Below are positions 40,620-49,833 of a stretch of 64,000 nucleotides of DNA, piece by piece. The DNA comes from Stutzerimonas xanthomarina (GTDB lineage Bacteria > Pseudomonadota > Gammaproteobacteria > Pseudomonadales > Pseudomonadaceae). Position numbers and translations under genes: made by a program. The stretch covers positions 55,732-119,731 of the forward strand of contig NZ_RHQM01000019.1 of the NCBI RefSeq assembly GCF_003935375.1. Reading direction: 5' to 3'. The stretch's first letter is position 1, and the number at the start of each line of letters is the position of its first letter. Below the pieces are notes generated by a model. The model was not told where the DNA came from and ran no database searches. It saw nothing but the letters and a program-made list of their open reading frames with translations.

Positions 40620-41552
40620 GTGAATCTGGAAACCAAGTGGCTGGAGGATTTCGTGGCGCTGGCGGCGACCCGCAGCTTCTCCCAAGCCGCGCAACGGCGC
40701 TTCGTCACGCAGCCGGCCTTCAGCCGGCGGATACGCTCGCTGGAAGAGGCGCTCGGCCTGCAGCTGATCAACCGCTCGCGTACGCCGATCGAGCTGACCG
40801 AAGCGGGCCAGCTGTTCCTGGTCAGTGCGCGCAACATGGTCGAGCAGCTCGGCGAAGTAGTGCGCCATCTGCACCACGTCGAGGGCCAGCAGGGCGAGGT
40901 GCTGCAGATATCCGCCGCGCACTCGCTGGCGCTGGGCTTCTTCCCGGCATGGATCGCAGGCCTGCGCCAGGACGGGCTGAACATCGCCACCCGGTTGATC
41001 GCCACCAACGTCGGCGAGGCCGTGCATGTGCTGCGCGAGGGCGGCTGCGATCTGATTCTCGCCTACTACGACCCGGATGCCGCCTTGCAGCTCGACCCGG
41101 AGCTGTTCCCCTCACTGCACCTGGGGCGCACCGAGATGTTGCCGGTCTGCGCGGCAAGTGATGACGGCTCGCCGCTGTACGACGTCGACAGCGGCCAGAC
41201 GGTGCCGCTGCTGGCCTACAGCGCTGGCGCCTTTCTCGGTCGCTCGGTGAACCTGTTGCTGCGCCAGCGCGCGTTGCGTTCGACCACTGTCTACGAGACG
41301 GCCATGGCCGACAGCCTGAAAAGCATGGCGCTGCAGGGACTGGGCATCGCCTGGGTGCCGCGGCTGAGCGTCGAACCCGAGTTGCAGCGCGGGGAGTTGG
41401 CTATCTGCGGCAGCGAGCAATGGCGCGTACCGCTGGAAATCCGTCTGTATCGTTGCTCGCTGATGCGCAAGGGCGCAGTGCGTTTGCTCTGGCGGAGGCT
41501 GGAAAACCGTGTCGCGGAGGCGCTGCGACAGGCGGGTGGGGTGGCAGGTTAA
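40620..41552 (+). CDS. LysR-family regulator, HypT-like
   Basis: 310-residue LysR regulator starting at GTG 40620. The winged helix is at about 5-65 (ETKWLEDFVALAATRSFSQAAQRRFVTQPAFSRRIRSLEEALG). The sequence ETKWLEDF and the following LSLGLLP-like run (HSLALGFFPAWI) recall E. coli HypT (YjiE), a hypochlorite-responsive LysR protein, but also other LysR members. It is divergent from aspA and upstream of the A-T-TE/QuiC pair in the same direction, so either could be its target. The effector cannot be told from sequence. Confidence 0.82.
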   Translation: MNLETKWLEDFVALAATRSFSQAAQRRFVTQPAFSRRIRSLEEALGLQLINRSRTPIELTEAGQLFLVSARNMVEQLGEVVRHLHHVEGQQGEVLQISAAHSLALGFFPAWIAGLRQDGLNIATRLIATNVGEAVHVLREGGCDLILAYYDPDAALQLDPELFPSLHLGRTEMLPVCAASDDGSPLYDVDSGQTVPLLAYSAGAFLGRSVNLLLRQRALRSTTVYETAMADSLKSMALQGLGIAWVPRLSVEPELQRGELAICGSEQWRVPLEIRLYRCSLMRKGAVRLLWRRLENRVAEALRQAGGVAG

Positions 41553-41698
41553 AGGGCTCCGAGCAGCCAAATGTGCATAACAAGCGGCTAACTGCACACA
41601 TTTTGTTGCGTCGCGCAGGGCAACTTTTTCTGGCAGTGCTGTCTTAGCTGACAATCCGAGCCGTGGCCAGGCCGGACTCTAGCCAAGGACAGAAAGCC

Positions 41699-44434
41699 GT
41701 GAACCACGAATCCGACGCCACCGTGCCCGCTACGGACGCGGTCTTTGCTATGCCCGACCCTGCGACCGACAGCAACGTGCCCGTCACCCTGCATGCGGCG
41801 CTCACCCGTATTGCGCGCGAAGCGCCCAATCGGCCGGCGGTGCTTTCGACACGCTTCGCGCCGCTGGACCAACGTGGCCTGCAGCAGATGATCGAGCAGA
41901 CCCGCCGCCAGTTGCGTCTGGCCGGCTTCGGTCGCGACGCGCGGATCGGCGTATTGCTGCCGGAAGCCCCGCAGGCGGCTGTCGCGATCATTGCCATCGC
42001 CTGTTCGGCGGTTGCCGTACCGCTCGATCCGCGTCTCGGCCCGGCCGAGCTGGATCAGTTTCTCCAGCAGCTGCCGCTCGATGCGCTGCTGATCAGCAGC
42101 GACGGCGATCAGCAGGGTCGGGCGGCCGCCGAGCGCCACGGACTGACGCTGATCAGCGCCGAAGCGGCCGCGGACGGCAGCCCGGCATTGCAGCTCGACA
42201 TGCCGTTGGCCGCACAGCCCGCCGCCGATGATCTGCCCGAGGCAGACGCTCCGGCGTTCATCCTGCGCAGCTCCGGCACCACGGCGTTGCCCAAGCTGAT
42301 TCCCTTCACCCATCGCAACATGCTGACCGCCGCGCGCAAGTGGCAGCGCTGGTTCGACCTGGATGCCAGCGACCGCTGCCTGTGCGTCTCGGCGCCCTAT
42401 TACTCCCACGGGCTGAAGGTCACCATCCTCACGCCGCTGCTCACCGGCGGCAGCGTCGCCTTTCCGCTCAGCCCCTCGGTAGTGGATCTGAACGAGTGGT
42501 TCGAAGCCCTGCGTCCGACTTGGTATTCCGCCGGTCCGGCACTGCACCGTGCGATTCTCGAAGCGGCCAGCGCGCACCCCGAAGGGTTGGGCACGCAGCG
42601 GCCGCGCTTCGCCTCATCCGGCGGCGCGCCGCTGGGACAGGACATCATCGATGCCTTCGAGCAGACCATGGGCTTCCCGCTGCTGGAGCACTACGGCTCC
42701 AGCGAGGCCGCGCAGATCGCCGTCAACACCCCGACCGAGCGCAAGGCGGACACGGTCGGTCGGCCCTGGCCGGAAACCCTGAGCATCGTCGACGAGAGCG
42801 GCAACCCGCTGGCGGCCGGCGAGCGCGGCGAGATCCGCGTGCGTGGCGCGACGGTGATGCCTGGCTATCTTGGCGATGACATGCTCAACCGCGAGGTGCT
42901 GCGCGACGGCTGGTTCCACACCGGCGACATCGGCAGCCTCGACGAGGACGGCTTCCTGCGCCTGCATGGACGCCTGCGGGAAGTGATCAACCGCGGCGGC
43001 GAGAAGGTCAGCCTGCCGGAAGTCGATGCGGTGCTGTTGCGCCATCCGGCGGTGGCCGATGCCGCGGCGTTCGCCGTGCCGCATCAGCGCCTCGGCCAGG
43101 ACGTCGCCGCCGCCGTGGTGCTACGCCCTGACATGCAGGTGGCGGCCGAGGAGCTGCAGCGCTACCTGCGGGGCGAGCTGGTGTACTTCAAGGTGCCGCG
43201 GCGCGTGCAGATCATCGAAGCCTTGCCGCGCGGCTTGACCGGCAAGGTGTTGCGGCATCGGCTGGCGGATGCCTACCTCGAGCAGCGCAGCGCGCGGGCT
43301 CGGGCCGCGGCGGTGGCCGAGGCGGCGTCCGAACTGGAGCAGCAGGTGCTGGCGCTATGGCGGCGACTGCTGAAAACCGAGGCGGTCGGCCCGAACGACA
43401 ACTTTCTCGATTGCGGTGGTGACTCGCTGCTGGCCACCGAAATGCTTGCCGAGCTGGAGCAGATGCTCGGGCGAGTGATCCCCGAATCGTTGCTGGTCGA
43501 GGCCGAGACCGCCCGCGAGCTGGCAGCACGTCTGGAGAATCTTGCCAACCACGTCATTCCGGTCATCGATTTCAACGCCCAGCCAGGGCGCACGCCGTTG
43601 TTCTGGTTCCACGGCGATTTCGCCCATGGCGGCTATTACATCCGTCGCCTGGCCCGGCTGCTCGGCCCGCAGCAGCCGCTGACGGCCATCGCTCCGCATG
43701 GCATGGACAACGAGCCGATACCAGAGTCGGTGCAGCAGATGGCGCGTGAACGTCTGCCGCTGATCCTCGCGCGCCAGGCACAGGGACCGTACCGCATCGG
43801 CGGCTACTGCAACGGCGCGCTGGTGGCCTTCGAGGCCGCTCGTTTGCTCATCGAGGCGGGCCATGAGGTGGAGATCGTCGCTCTGATCGATCCGCCCACT
43901 GCCAATGTTCGCCCGTGGTCGCGGGCCATCCTGCGTACCCTCGACCGCGTGCTGCCGGACATGCACCTTGCCCGCGCCTACGAGGTGCTCAGCCGTTTCG
44001 GTGAAACCAGCAAGTGGCCCTACCCCAAGCGCTTCGCCAACCTGGCCTGGAAGCTGTCGCGGCGCAGCGTGCGCATGCTGCGGCAGCGGATGGCTGGCCA
44101 CGTGCCGCCGCCACCGAGCGCGCGTGATCGTGAGGTGCGCGTGCGCTTCCTGCAGTACTCGCTGGTGATGGCGCGCTACCTGCCCCGGCGCATCGACGCG
44201 CCGGTGGTGTATTTCTCCGCCGACTACACCAGTCGCGCCTGGCGCGACATGGGTGCGAGCTTCGAGAGTTACGACGTGCTCGGCGGCCATCATCGCTGTG
44301 TCAAGGACTACACCGCCTCCATCGCCACGCCGCTGCGCGCGCTGCTGGAGGATCCGACTGCGGCAATGCCTGGTCAGAGCGGCTTGATGTTGCCGCTGGC
44401 CGAGCCGGGCGAGCGCGATGGTCTGGTGCCCTGA
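41699..44434 (+). CDS. NRPS-like adenylation-carrier-thioesterase (A-T-TE) protein
   Basis: 911-residue single-module protein without a condensation domain. The adenylation domain (about 15-525) has SSGTTALPKLIPFTH, YGSSEAAQ, GWFHTGDIG, and the C-terminal lysine in LTGKVLRHRL (Lys516). Its HGL-type motif (PYYSHGLKV), the run PTWYSAGPALHRAIL and INRGGEKVSLPEVD resemble the Pcs60/oxalate-CoA ligase branch rather than amino-acid A domains. The carrier domain (about 540-615) has the phosphopantetheine serine in FLDCGGDSLLATEML (Ser576). The thioesterase (about 635-890) has GGYCNGALVAFE with Cys704 in place of Ser, and GGHHRCVKDY with His864. GTG 41699 has AAGGA upstream; GTG 41663 is another in-frame option. 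The substrate is unknown, likely a non-amino carboxylic acid. Confidence 0.88.
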   Translation: MNHESDATVPATDAVFAMPDPATDSNVPVTLHAALTRIAREAPNRPAVLSTRFAPLDQRGLQQMIEQTRRQLRLAGFGRDARIGVLLPEAPQAAVAIIAIACSAVAVPLDPRLGPAELDQFLQQLPLDALLISSDGDQQGRAAAERHGLTLISAEAAADGSPALQLDMPLAAQPAADDLPEADAPAFILRSSGTTALPKLIPFTHRNMLTAARKWQRWFDLDASDRCLCVSAPYYSHGLKVTILTPLLTGGSVAFPLSPSVVDLNEWFEALRPTWYSAGPALHRAILEAASAHPEGLGTQRPRFASSGGAPLGQDIIDAFEQTMGFPLLEHYGSSEAAQIAVNTPTERKADTVGRPWPETLSIVDESGNPLAAGERGEIRVRGATVMPGYLGDDMLNREVLRDGWFHTGDIGSLDEDGFLRLHGRLREVINRGGEKVSLPEVDAVLLRHPAVADAAAFAVPHQRLGQDVAAAVVLRPDMQVAAEELQRYLRGELVYFKVPRRVQIIEALPRGLTGKVLRHRLADAYLEQRSARARAAAVAEAASELEQQVLALWRRLLKTEAVGPNDNFLDCGGDSLLATEMLAELEQMLGRVIPESLLVEAETARELAARLENLANHVIPVIDFNAQPGRTPLFWFHGDFAHGGYYIRRLARLLGPQQPLTAIAPHGMDNEPIPESVQQMARERLPLILARQAQGPYRIGGYCNGALVAFEAARLLIEAGHEVEIVALIDPPTANVRPWSRAILRTLDRVLPDMHLARAYEVLSRFGETSKWPYPKRFANLAWKLSRRSVRMLRQRMAGHVPPPPSARDREVRVRFLQYSLVMARYLPRRIDAPVVYFSADYTSRAWRDMGASFESYDVLGGHHRCVKDYTASIATPLRALLEDPTAAMPGQSGLMLPLAEPGERDGLVP

Positions 44435-44501
44435 TCATGCTCGCGTCGACCCCAGCGCTGCCGCGCAACTTCCCGAGTCACCCGGTAACAGGAGTAACCG
44501 C

Positions 44502-46424
44502 ATGAAACGCTCGATCGCCACCGTGTCGCTGAGCGGCACCCTGCCGGAGAAGCTGGAGGCCGCCGCGGCGGCTGGATTCGATGGCGTCGAGCTGTTCGAG
44601 AACGACCTGCTCTATCACTCCGGCAGCCCGCAGGACATCCGCCGCCTGTGCGAGGACCTGGGCATTGCCGTCACGCTGTTCCAGCCGTTCCGTGATTTCG
44701 AGGGTTGCCCGCGGGCGCGCGTGCAGCGCAATCTCGATCGCGCCGAGCGCAAGTTCGACCTGATGCACGAGCTGGGCGTCGACCTGATGCTGCTCTGCAG
44801 CAACGTCCAGGCCGATGCGCTGGGCGATAACGAGACACTGGTGGGTGACCTTGGCCAGATCGCCGAGCGCGCCGGTGCACGCGGGCTGCGCGTGGGCTAC
44901 GAGGCGCTGGCCTGGGGCCGCCACGTGAAGACCTGGCGGCAGGTCTGGTCACTGGTACAACAGGTCGACAATCCTGCACTGGGGGTGATTCTCGACAGTT
45001 TCCATACGCTGGCGCTGGGCGATGACCCGAGCGGCATCGTCGATATCCCGGGCGAGCGGATCTTCTTCGTACAGCTCGCCGATGCGCCGCTGCTGGCAAT
45101 GGATGTGCTGCAGTGGAGTCGGCATTTCCGTTGTTTTCCCGGTCAGGGCGAATTCGACCTGGCGGGCTTTCTCGCACCTGTGCTGCAGGCCGGCTACAGC
45201 GGCCCGTTGTCGCTGGAAGTGTTCAACGATGGCTTCCGCGCTGCGCCGCCGCGAGGCATCGCCGCTGACGGCCTGCGTGCGCTTCAGCACCTGGAAGAGA
45301 AAACCGGGCAGCGCCTGAGTGCCTCGACCAGCCCGGCGCTGGCGCAAACGCTGTTCGCGCCACCGCCGGCACCGCGCTACGAAGGCATCGATTTCCTCGA
45401 GTTCGCGGTGGACGAGCCGCACGCCGTGCGCCTCGGCAGCTGGCTGCAGCGTCTTGGCTTCGCCCATGTCGGTCAGCACCGCTCGAAGGATGTGCAGCTG
45501 TTTCGCCAGGGCGAGATCAATATCGTGCTCAACGCCGAGCCCTATTCGTTTGCCCACAACTACTTCGAGGCGCATGGCCCTTCGGTGTGTGCAATGGCGC
45601 TGAAGATCGACGAAGAGGGGCCGGCGCTGGCGCGTGCCTGCGCCTTTGGCGGCCAGCCCTACCGTGGCCTGATCGGGCCGAACGAGCGGCAGATTCCGGC
45701 TGTGCGCGCGCCGGACGGCAGCCTCATCTATCTGCTTGAGTCCGGCGCGCCAGGGCAGAGCAACTACGACATCGACTTTCGCCTGCATGCGGTCGGCCCG
45801 AAGGATGCGGGCTTGCAGCGTATCGATCACATGGCTACCGCGCTGCCGGCCGAAAGCCTGGCCAGCTGGGTGCTGTTCTATCGCAGCCTGTTCGATTTCG
45901 AGGCCGACAACGAGCTGCTGCTGCCCGATCCCTACGGACTGATGAAGTGCCGCGCCATGCGTAGCCCCTGCGGTCGCGTCCGGCTGCCGCTGAACACCTC
46001 GCAGGATCGCGACACCGTGATCGCCCAGGCGCTGTCCAGTTATCGTGGCGCCGGGGTGCACCACGTGGCGTTCGCCTGCGACGACATCTTCGCCGAGGTC
46101 GCCCGGGCGCAGGCGGCCGGGGTGCCGTTGCTGGAAATCCCGCGCAACTACTACGACGATCTGGCGGCGCGGTTCGATTTCGACGACGCGCTGCTCGCCG
46201 AGCTGGCGCGCTACAACGTGCTCTACGACCGTGATGCCGAGGGTGGCGAGCTGTTTCACGTCTACACCGAGCCGTTCGAAGGCCGCTTCTTCTTCGAGAT
46301 CCTGCAGCGCTGCAATGGCTACGCCGGCTACGGCACCGCCAATGTCGCGGTACGCCTGGCGGCGATGGCCAAGCAATGCCGCCGCTCGGTCTCCGGCACC
46401 ACCAGCGTCGCCAGCGCCTGCTGA
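44502..46424 (+). CDS. quiC: 3-dehydroshikimate dehydratase QuiC1-type, fused to HPPD-like domain
   Basis: 640-residue bifunctional-looking protein. The N-terminal half (1 to about 275) is a xylose-isomerase-like TIM barrel (MKRSIATVSLSGTLPEKLEAAAAAGFDGVELFENDL..., GYEALAWGRHVKTW, LDSFHTLALGDDP) that converts 3-dehydroshikimate to protocatechuate in the QuiC family. The C-terminal half (about 305-620) is a 4-hydroxyphenylpyruvate-dioxygenase-like vicinal-oxygen-chelate domain with the three metal ligands apparently present (RIDHMAT, GVHHVAFACDD, GRFFFEILQR). No quinate or pca genes lie nearby. It follows the A-T-TE gene by 67 bases with AGGAG before its ATG, so the two are probably co-transcribed. 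Confidence 0.9.
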   Translation: MKRSIATVSLSGTLPEKLEAAAAAGFDGVELFENDLLYHSGSPQDIRRLCEDLGIAVTLFQPFRDFEGCPRARVQRNLDRAERKFDLMHELGVDLMLLCSNVQADALGDNETLVGDLGQIAERAGARGLRVGYEALAWGRHVKTWRQVWSLVQQVDNPALGVILDSFHTLALGDDPSGIVDIPGERIFFVQLADAPLLAMDVLQWSRHFRCFPGQGEFDLAGFLAPVLQAGYSGPLSLEVFNDGFRAAPPRGIAADGLRALQHLEEKTGQRLSASTSPALAQTLFAPPPAPRYEGIDFLEFAVDEPHAVRLGSWLQRLGFAHVGQHRSKDVQLFRQGEINIVLNAEPYSFAHNYFEAHGPSVCAMALKIDEEGPALARACAFGGQPYRGLIGPNERQIPAVRAPDGSLIYLLESGAPGQSNYDIDFRLHAVGPKDAGLQRIDHMATALPAESLASWVLFYRSLFDFEADNELLLPDPYGLMKCRAMRSPCGRVRLPLNTSQDRDTVIAQALSSYRGAGVHHVAFACDDIFAEVARAQAAGVPLLEIPRNYYDDLAARFDFDDALLAELARYNVLYDRDAEGGELFHVYTEPFEGRFFFEILQRCNGYAGYGTANVAVRLAAMAKQCRRSVSGTTSVASAC

Positions 46425-46453
46425 AACGACGGCGAACTCGACCGCCAGGCTCC

Positions 46454-46615
46454 AGTGGCCTGTTTGGTAAGTTCAGTTGGTCAATTTCGGTGCCCATGGC
46501 CCCCGATACTGCGTTGCTGCTCCTTGCCATAGCCCAGCTATGACTCGTCGCAGCGCCTTGTTTCGGACCCATGCTCATCCGAACTTGCCTCAACCCACTC
46601 ACCGCACAGGCCACT
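46454..46615. mobile_element. MITE-like element, copy 1 (162 bp)
   Basis: The ends AGTGGCCTGT and ACAGGCCACT are perfect 10-bp terminal inverted repeats. The interior (AAGTTCAGTTGGTCAATTTC..., TCATCCGAACTTGCCTCAAC) is shared with the shorter copy at 52.6 kb. This copy carries about 55 extra internal bases between two GCTC repeats. There is no coding capacity. It lies 30 bases after the QuiC stop and ahead of a sensor kinase gene; the whole 280-base gap holds no other feature. Confidence 0.75.
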
Positions 46616-46703
46616 AGCTCGACGCCGCGAGCGCGATGGTATGATCACGGCCTCGCCGCGCCTACTGCTGATTATTCGCCTTGCGCGGCCGCTGGAGCCC
46701 ATC

Positions 46704-49196
46704 GTGCCCACCTCAAAGCCAATCGGCCTGCGTCAATGGATATGGCGGGCCTTCGTGCGCAGCGCGCTCATCCCACTGGTGCTGGTGGAGACCGCGTTGA
46801 TCGCGATCTATCTGCTGACCAACAACGCCATTCGCGACGCCCAGGTCGAGCATCTGCGCGAAACCGCGCTCAACGACCTGCAGGCGGCGGTAAGTCTTGA
46901 GTCGCGTCTGATCAGCGAGCAGCTCAGCCAGGTCAGCTCCCTGACCCAGTTGTATCGCAACCTCACCGCGCAGGCGCTGCAGGGCGTCGCGCCGGGACAG
47001 GTGCCCGAACTGGCCCTGAGCGACGAGGGCGTGCGCTACAGCCCCAGCGATGACGGCGGTGCCGCCGTGTTCTATTCCAACGCCACTGCTCCCGAGCGGC
47101 ATGATCTGCAGAAGATCGCCAGGCTGCGGCAGCTAGAGCCGCTGATGAAGGAGATCGAAGCGCGCAACCCGCTGGTCGCCAGCCTCTACTTCAACAGTTG
47201 GGATAGCTTCAACCATATCTATCCGTGGTTCTTCACGCTCGATCAGTACCCGGCGGACATGGATATCCCCAAGTACAACTTCTATTACCTGGCGGACGCC
47301 AAGCACAACCCGTCGCGCGGCGTAGTGTGGACCGATGTCTACCTCGACCCGGCCGGGCACGGCTGGATGATGTCGGCGACCGCGCCGGTGTACCACGGCG
47401 ATTTTCTAGAAGGCGTGGTTGGCATCGACATCACCGTCAGCGGCATCCTCGAGCAGATCGGCCAGGTGCAGGTGCCCTGGGGTGGCTACGCCATGCTGGT
47501 CAGCGATGATCTGTCGATCATGGCGCTGCCCGAACCTGGCGAAGCGGATTTCGGCCTGGCCGAGCTGACCGAGCATTCCTATCTGGATGCCATCCGCCGC
47601 GAGGTGTTCAAACCGGAGGATTTCCAGCTCGATCGCCGCCCGGAAACCGCTGAACTCGCCGCGGCGATCTCCGGGGCCAGCAGCGGCGTACAGCAAGTGA
47701 TGCTTGGCGGCCGGCCGCAGCTGGTGGCATGGACCACTGTGGCGCAGACCGGCTGGCACCTGCTGGCGGTGGTCGATGAGGCCGCGGTATTTCGCCAGAC
47801 CAATGCCCTGGCGAGCCGTTACCAGCAGATCGGCTATCTGCTGATTGCCGGGTTGGTGCTGTTCTATATCGGTTTCTTCGCCCTCATGTGGCTGCGCGCA
47901 CGCCAGCTTAGCGGCGCGCTGCTGACGCCCATCGCCGGCATCTCGCGGATGCTCAGCGAGATTGGAGTCGGCCGCTGGCAGCCGCAGCCGGCCCAGTCGC
48001 AGATCCGCGAGCTGGACGAAATGTGCCGTCACACCCAGGACATCGGCAGTCGCCTGGCCTACAGCGAGTCCGAGCGCTGGGAGGCGCAACGACGACTGGA
48101 ACTGGTGCTGGAAAGCGCAACCGAGAGCCTCTGGGAATATGACATGCCCAACCACCGGCTGCGTATACGCGGCGGTATGGGGACGCGCTTCGGCCTGCCG
48201 TCGGGGCAGCTCAGCGATAGCGAGTTCCGTCGCCGTATCCACCCCGACGACTTGCCGCAGGCGCTGGCGCAGATCGAACGCGTCAGCCGTGGGCTGCAGC
48301 AGCGCTACGAGGCCGAATACCGCTTCGCCGATACCCAGGGCCACTACCACTGGCTGCTCAGCCGCGGGCGTGTGCTTGAACATGATCCGGATACCGGCGT
48401 GGCGAAGATGCTCGCCGGTACCCATGTGGATATCGACGCGCTGAAGCGGGTCGAGGAAGAACTACGCGCGGCGACCCTGCAGGCCCAGGCTGCCAGCGAA
48501 GCGAAGGGTCGGCTGCTCTCGGGTATCAGCCATGAACTGCGCACGCCGCTCAATGCGATTCTCGGTTTCGCCCAGCTGATGCGCATGGACTGCGACGACG
48601 AGAGTCAATCCGAGGCGGCGGAATACCTCGACGAGATCCTGCTTGCCAGCCGCCATCTCAACCAGCTGCTGGGCGAGATTCTCGAGTGGTCCAGCCTGCA
48701 GAACGAACCGGCGCAGCTCGAACTGCAGGCGGTGGACGTCTGCAAACTGATGCGCGAGTGCGCCGAACTGGTCTCGCTCGAGGTTCAGCAACGCGGCCTG
48801 CATCTGCAATTGCAGTTGCCGGATGAGCCACTGCAGGTGCTTGCCGAGCCGCGTCGGTTGCGCCAGGTGCTGCTCAACCTGCTGTCCAACGCGATGAAGT
48901 ACAACGTCCCCGATGGCCACATCAGCCTGCGTACCGAAACCAGCCCGGGGCATGTGCGGCTGTTGGTCGAGGATACGGGATTGGGCATCGAGCCCGCGCA
49001 GCAGGCGCAGGTGTTCGAACCCTTCCAGCGGCTCGGGCGCGAGAACAGCATGATCCAGGGCACCGGCATAGGGCTGTCGCTGTGCCTGGAGTTCGCCCGC
49101 CTGATGAACGGCCAGCTGGGACTGCACAGCGAACCTGGCGTCGGCAGCCGTTTCTGGATCGAACTGCCACGCCTGGCGCCTGCTGCGCTGCAGTAG
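46704..49196 (+). CDS. Sensor histidine kinase with periplasmic dCache-like domain and PAS
   Basis: 830-residue membrane sensor. Order: transmembrane helix about 20-39, a large periplasmic Cache-like domain (about 45-375, with FNSWDSFNHIYPWF and GVVGIDITVSGILEQI), a second helix about 392-413, a HAMP-like linker, a PAS/PAC domain (about 475-595), then HisKA with the phospho-accepting His610 in GISHELRTPLNAILGF and a HATPase_c domain (NLLSNAMKYN, VEDTGLGI, GTGIGLSLCLEF). There is no receiver domain, and no response regulator is adjacent. The start is GTG 46704 with GGAG six bases upstream. The signal is unknown; Cache domains often bind small organic ligands. Confidence 0.9.
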   Translation: MPTSKPIGLRQWIWRAFVRSALIPLVLVETALIAIYLLTNNAIRDAQVEHLRETALNDLQAAVSLESRLISEQLSQVSSLTQLYRNLTAQALQGVAPGQVPELALSDEGVRYSPSDDGGAAVFYSNATAPERHDLQKIARLRQLEPLMKEIEARNPLVASLYFNSWDSFNHIYPWFFTLDQYPADMDIPKYNFYYLADAKHNPSRGVVWTDVYLDPAGHGWMMSATAPVYHGDFLEGVVGIDITVSGILEQIGQVQVPWGGYAMLVSDDLSIMALPEPGEADFGLAELTEHSYLDAIRREVFKPEDFQLDRRPETAELAAAISGASSGVQQVMLGGRPQLVAWTTVAQTGWHLLAVVDEAAVFRQTNALASRYQQIGYLLIAGLVLFYIGFFALMWLRARQLSGALLTPIAGISRMLSEIGVGRWQPQPAQSQIRELDEMCRHTQDIGSRLAYSESERWEAQRRLELVLESATESLWEYDMPNHRLRIRGGMGTRFGLPSGQLSDSEFRRRIHPDDLPQALAQIERVSRGLQQRYEAEYRFADTQGHYHWLLSRGRVLEHDPDTGVAKMLAGTHVDIDALKRVEEELRAATLQAQAASEAKGRLLSGISHELRTPLNAILGFAQLMRMDCDDESQSEAAEYLDEILLASRHLNQLLGEILEWSSLQNEPAQLELQAVDVCKLMRECAELVSLEVQQRGLHLQLQLPDEPLQVLAEPRRLRQVLLNLLSNAMKYNVPDGHISLRTETSPGHVRLLVEDTGLGIEPAQQAQVFEPFQRLGRENSMIQGTGIGLSLCLEFARLMNGQLGLHSEPGVGSRFWIELPRLAPAALQ

Positions 49197-49344
49197 CGCG
49201 GGGTACTGGCTGGTCACGCCTTGCGCTATACTGCGCGGCTTTCGCGCGGGCGGCCAAGGTCAGTCCGCGACTGTCCAGGCCACGCTCTTTTGCGTGGTTT
49301 GTTGTTCTTGACGCGCCCGCGGGCGCCCAATGAGAGGCACGACG

Positions 49345-49833
49345 ATGAGCGCACTGGTAGGCGTGATCATGGGCTCCAAGTCCGACTGGTCCACCCTGAG
49401 CCACACCGCCGACATGCTGGAAAAGCTGGGCATCCCCCATGAAGTGACGGTGGTGTCCGCCCATCGCACCCCGGACCTGCTCTTCCAGTACGCCGAACAG
49501 GCCGAAGCCCGCGGGTTGCGCGTGATCATCGCCGGCGCCGGCGGTGCCGCCCATCTGCCGGGCATGTGCGCCGCCAAGACGCACCTGCCGGTGCTCGGCG
49601 TGCCGGTGCAGTCCTCGATGCTCTCCGGCGTCGATTCGCTGCTGTCCATCGTGCAGATGCCGGCGGGCGTGCCGGTCGCCACCCTGGCCATCGGCAAGGC
49701 CGGCGCGATCAACGCCGCGCTGCTGTCGGCGAGCATCCTCGGTCACGAGTTTCCCGAGTATCACCAAGCACTGAAGAAATTCCGCGACGAGCAGACCCAG
49801 ACCGTTCTGGACGGCCCGGACCCACGCGTCTGA
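49345..49833 (+). CDS. purE: N5-carboxyaminoimidazole ribonucleotide mutase
   Basis: 162-residue class I PurE converting N5-CAIR to CAIR in purine synthesis. Motifs: [21 protein letters not shown] (GSxSD), [13 protein letters not shown] with the catalytic His, and [17 protein letters not shown]. The ATG at 49345 has GAGAGG seven bases upstream; an in-frame ATG at 49330 is less likely. purK follows after 105 bases, the usual purEK arrangement. Confidence 0.96.
   Translation: MSALVGVIMGSKSDWSTLSHTADMLEKLGIPHEVTVVSAHRTPDLLFQYAEQAEARGLRVIIAGAGGAAHLPGMCAAKTHLPVLGVPVQSSMLSGVDSLLSIVQMPAGVPVATLAIGKAGAINAALLSASILGHEFPEYHQALKKFRDEQTQTVLDGPDPRV

Noticed and set aside
44502..46424. Annotation of the QuiC-like protein as a 4-hydroxyphenylpyruvate dioxygenase
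   Set aside because: Only the C-terminal half is HPPD-like; the N-terminal TIM barrel and overall length match the fused dehydroshikimate dehydratases.
45835..46614. Minus-strand frame spanning the end of quiC and the repeat element
   Set aside because: Antisense to the HPPD-like domain and dominated by Arg/Ala-rich shadow translation; the non-shadow part is the inverted-repeat element.
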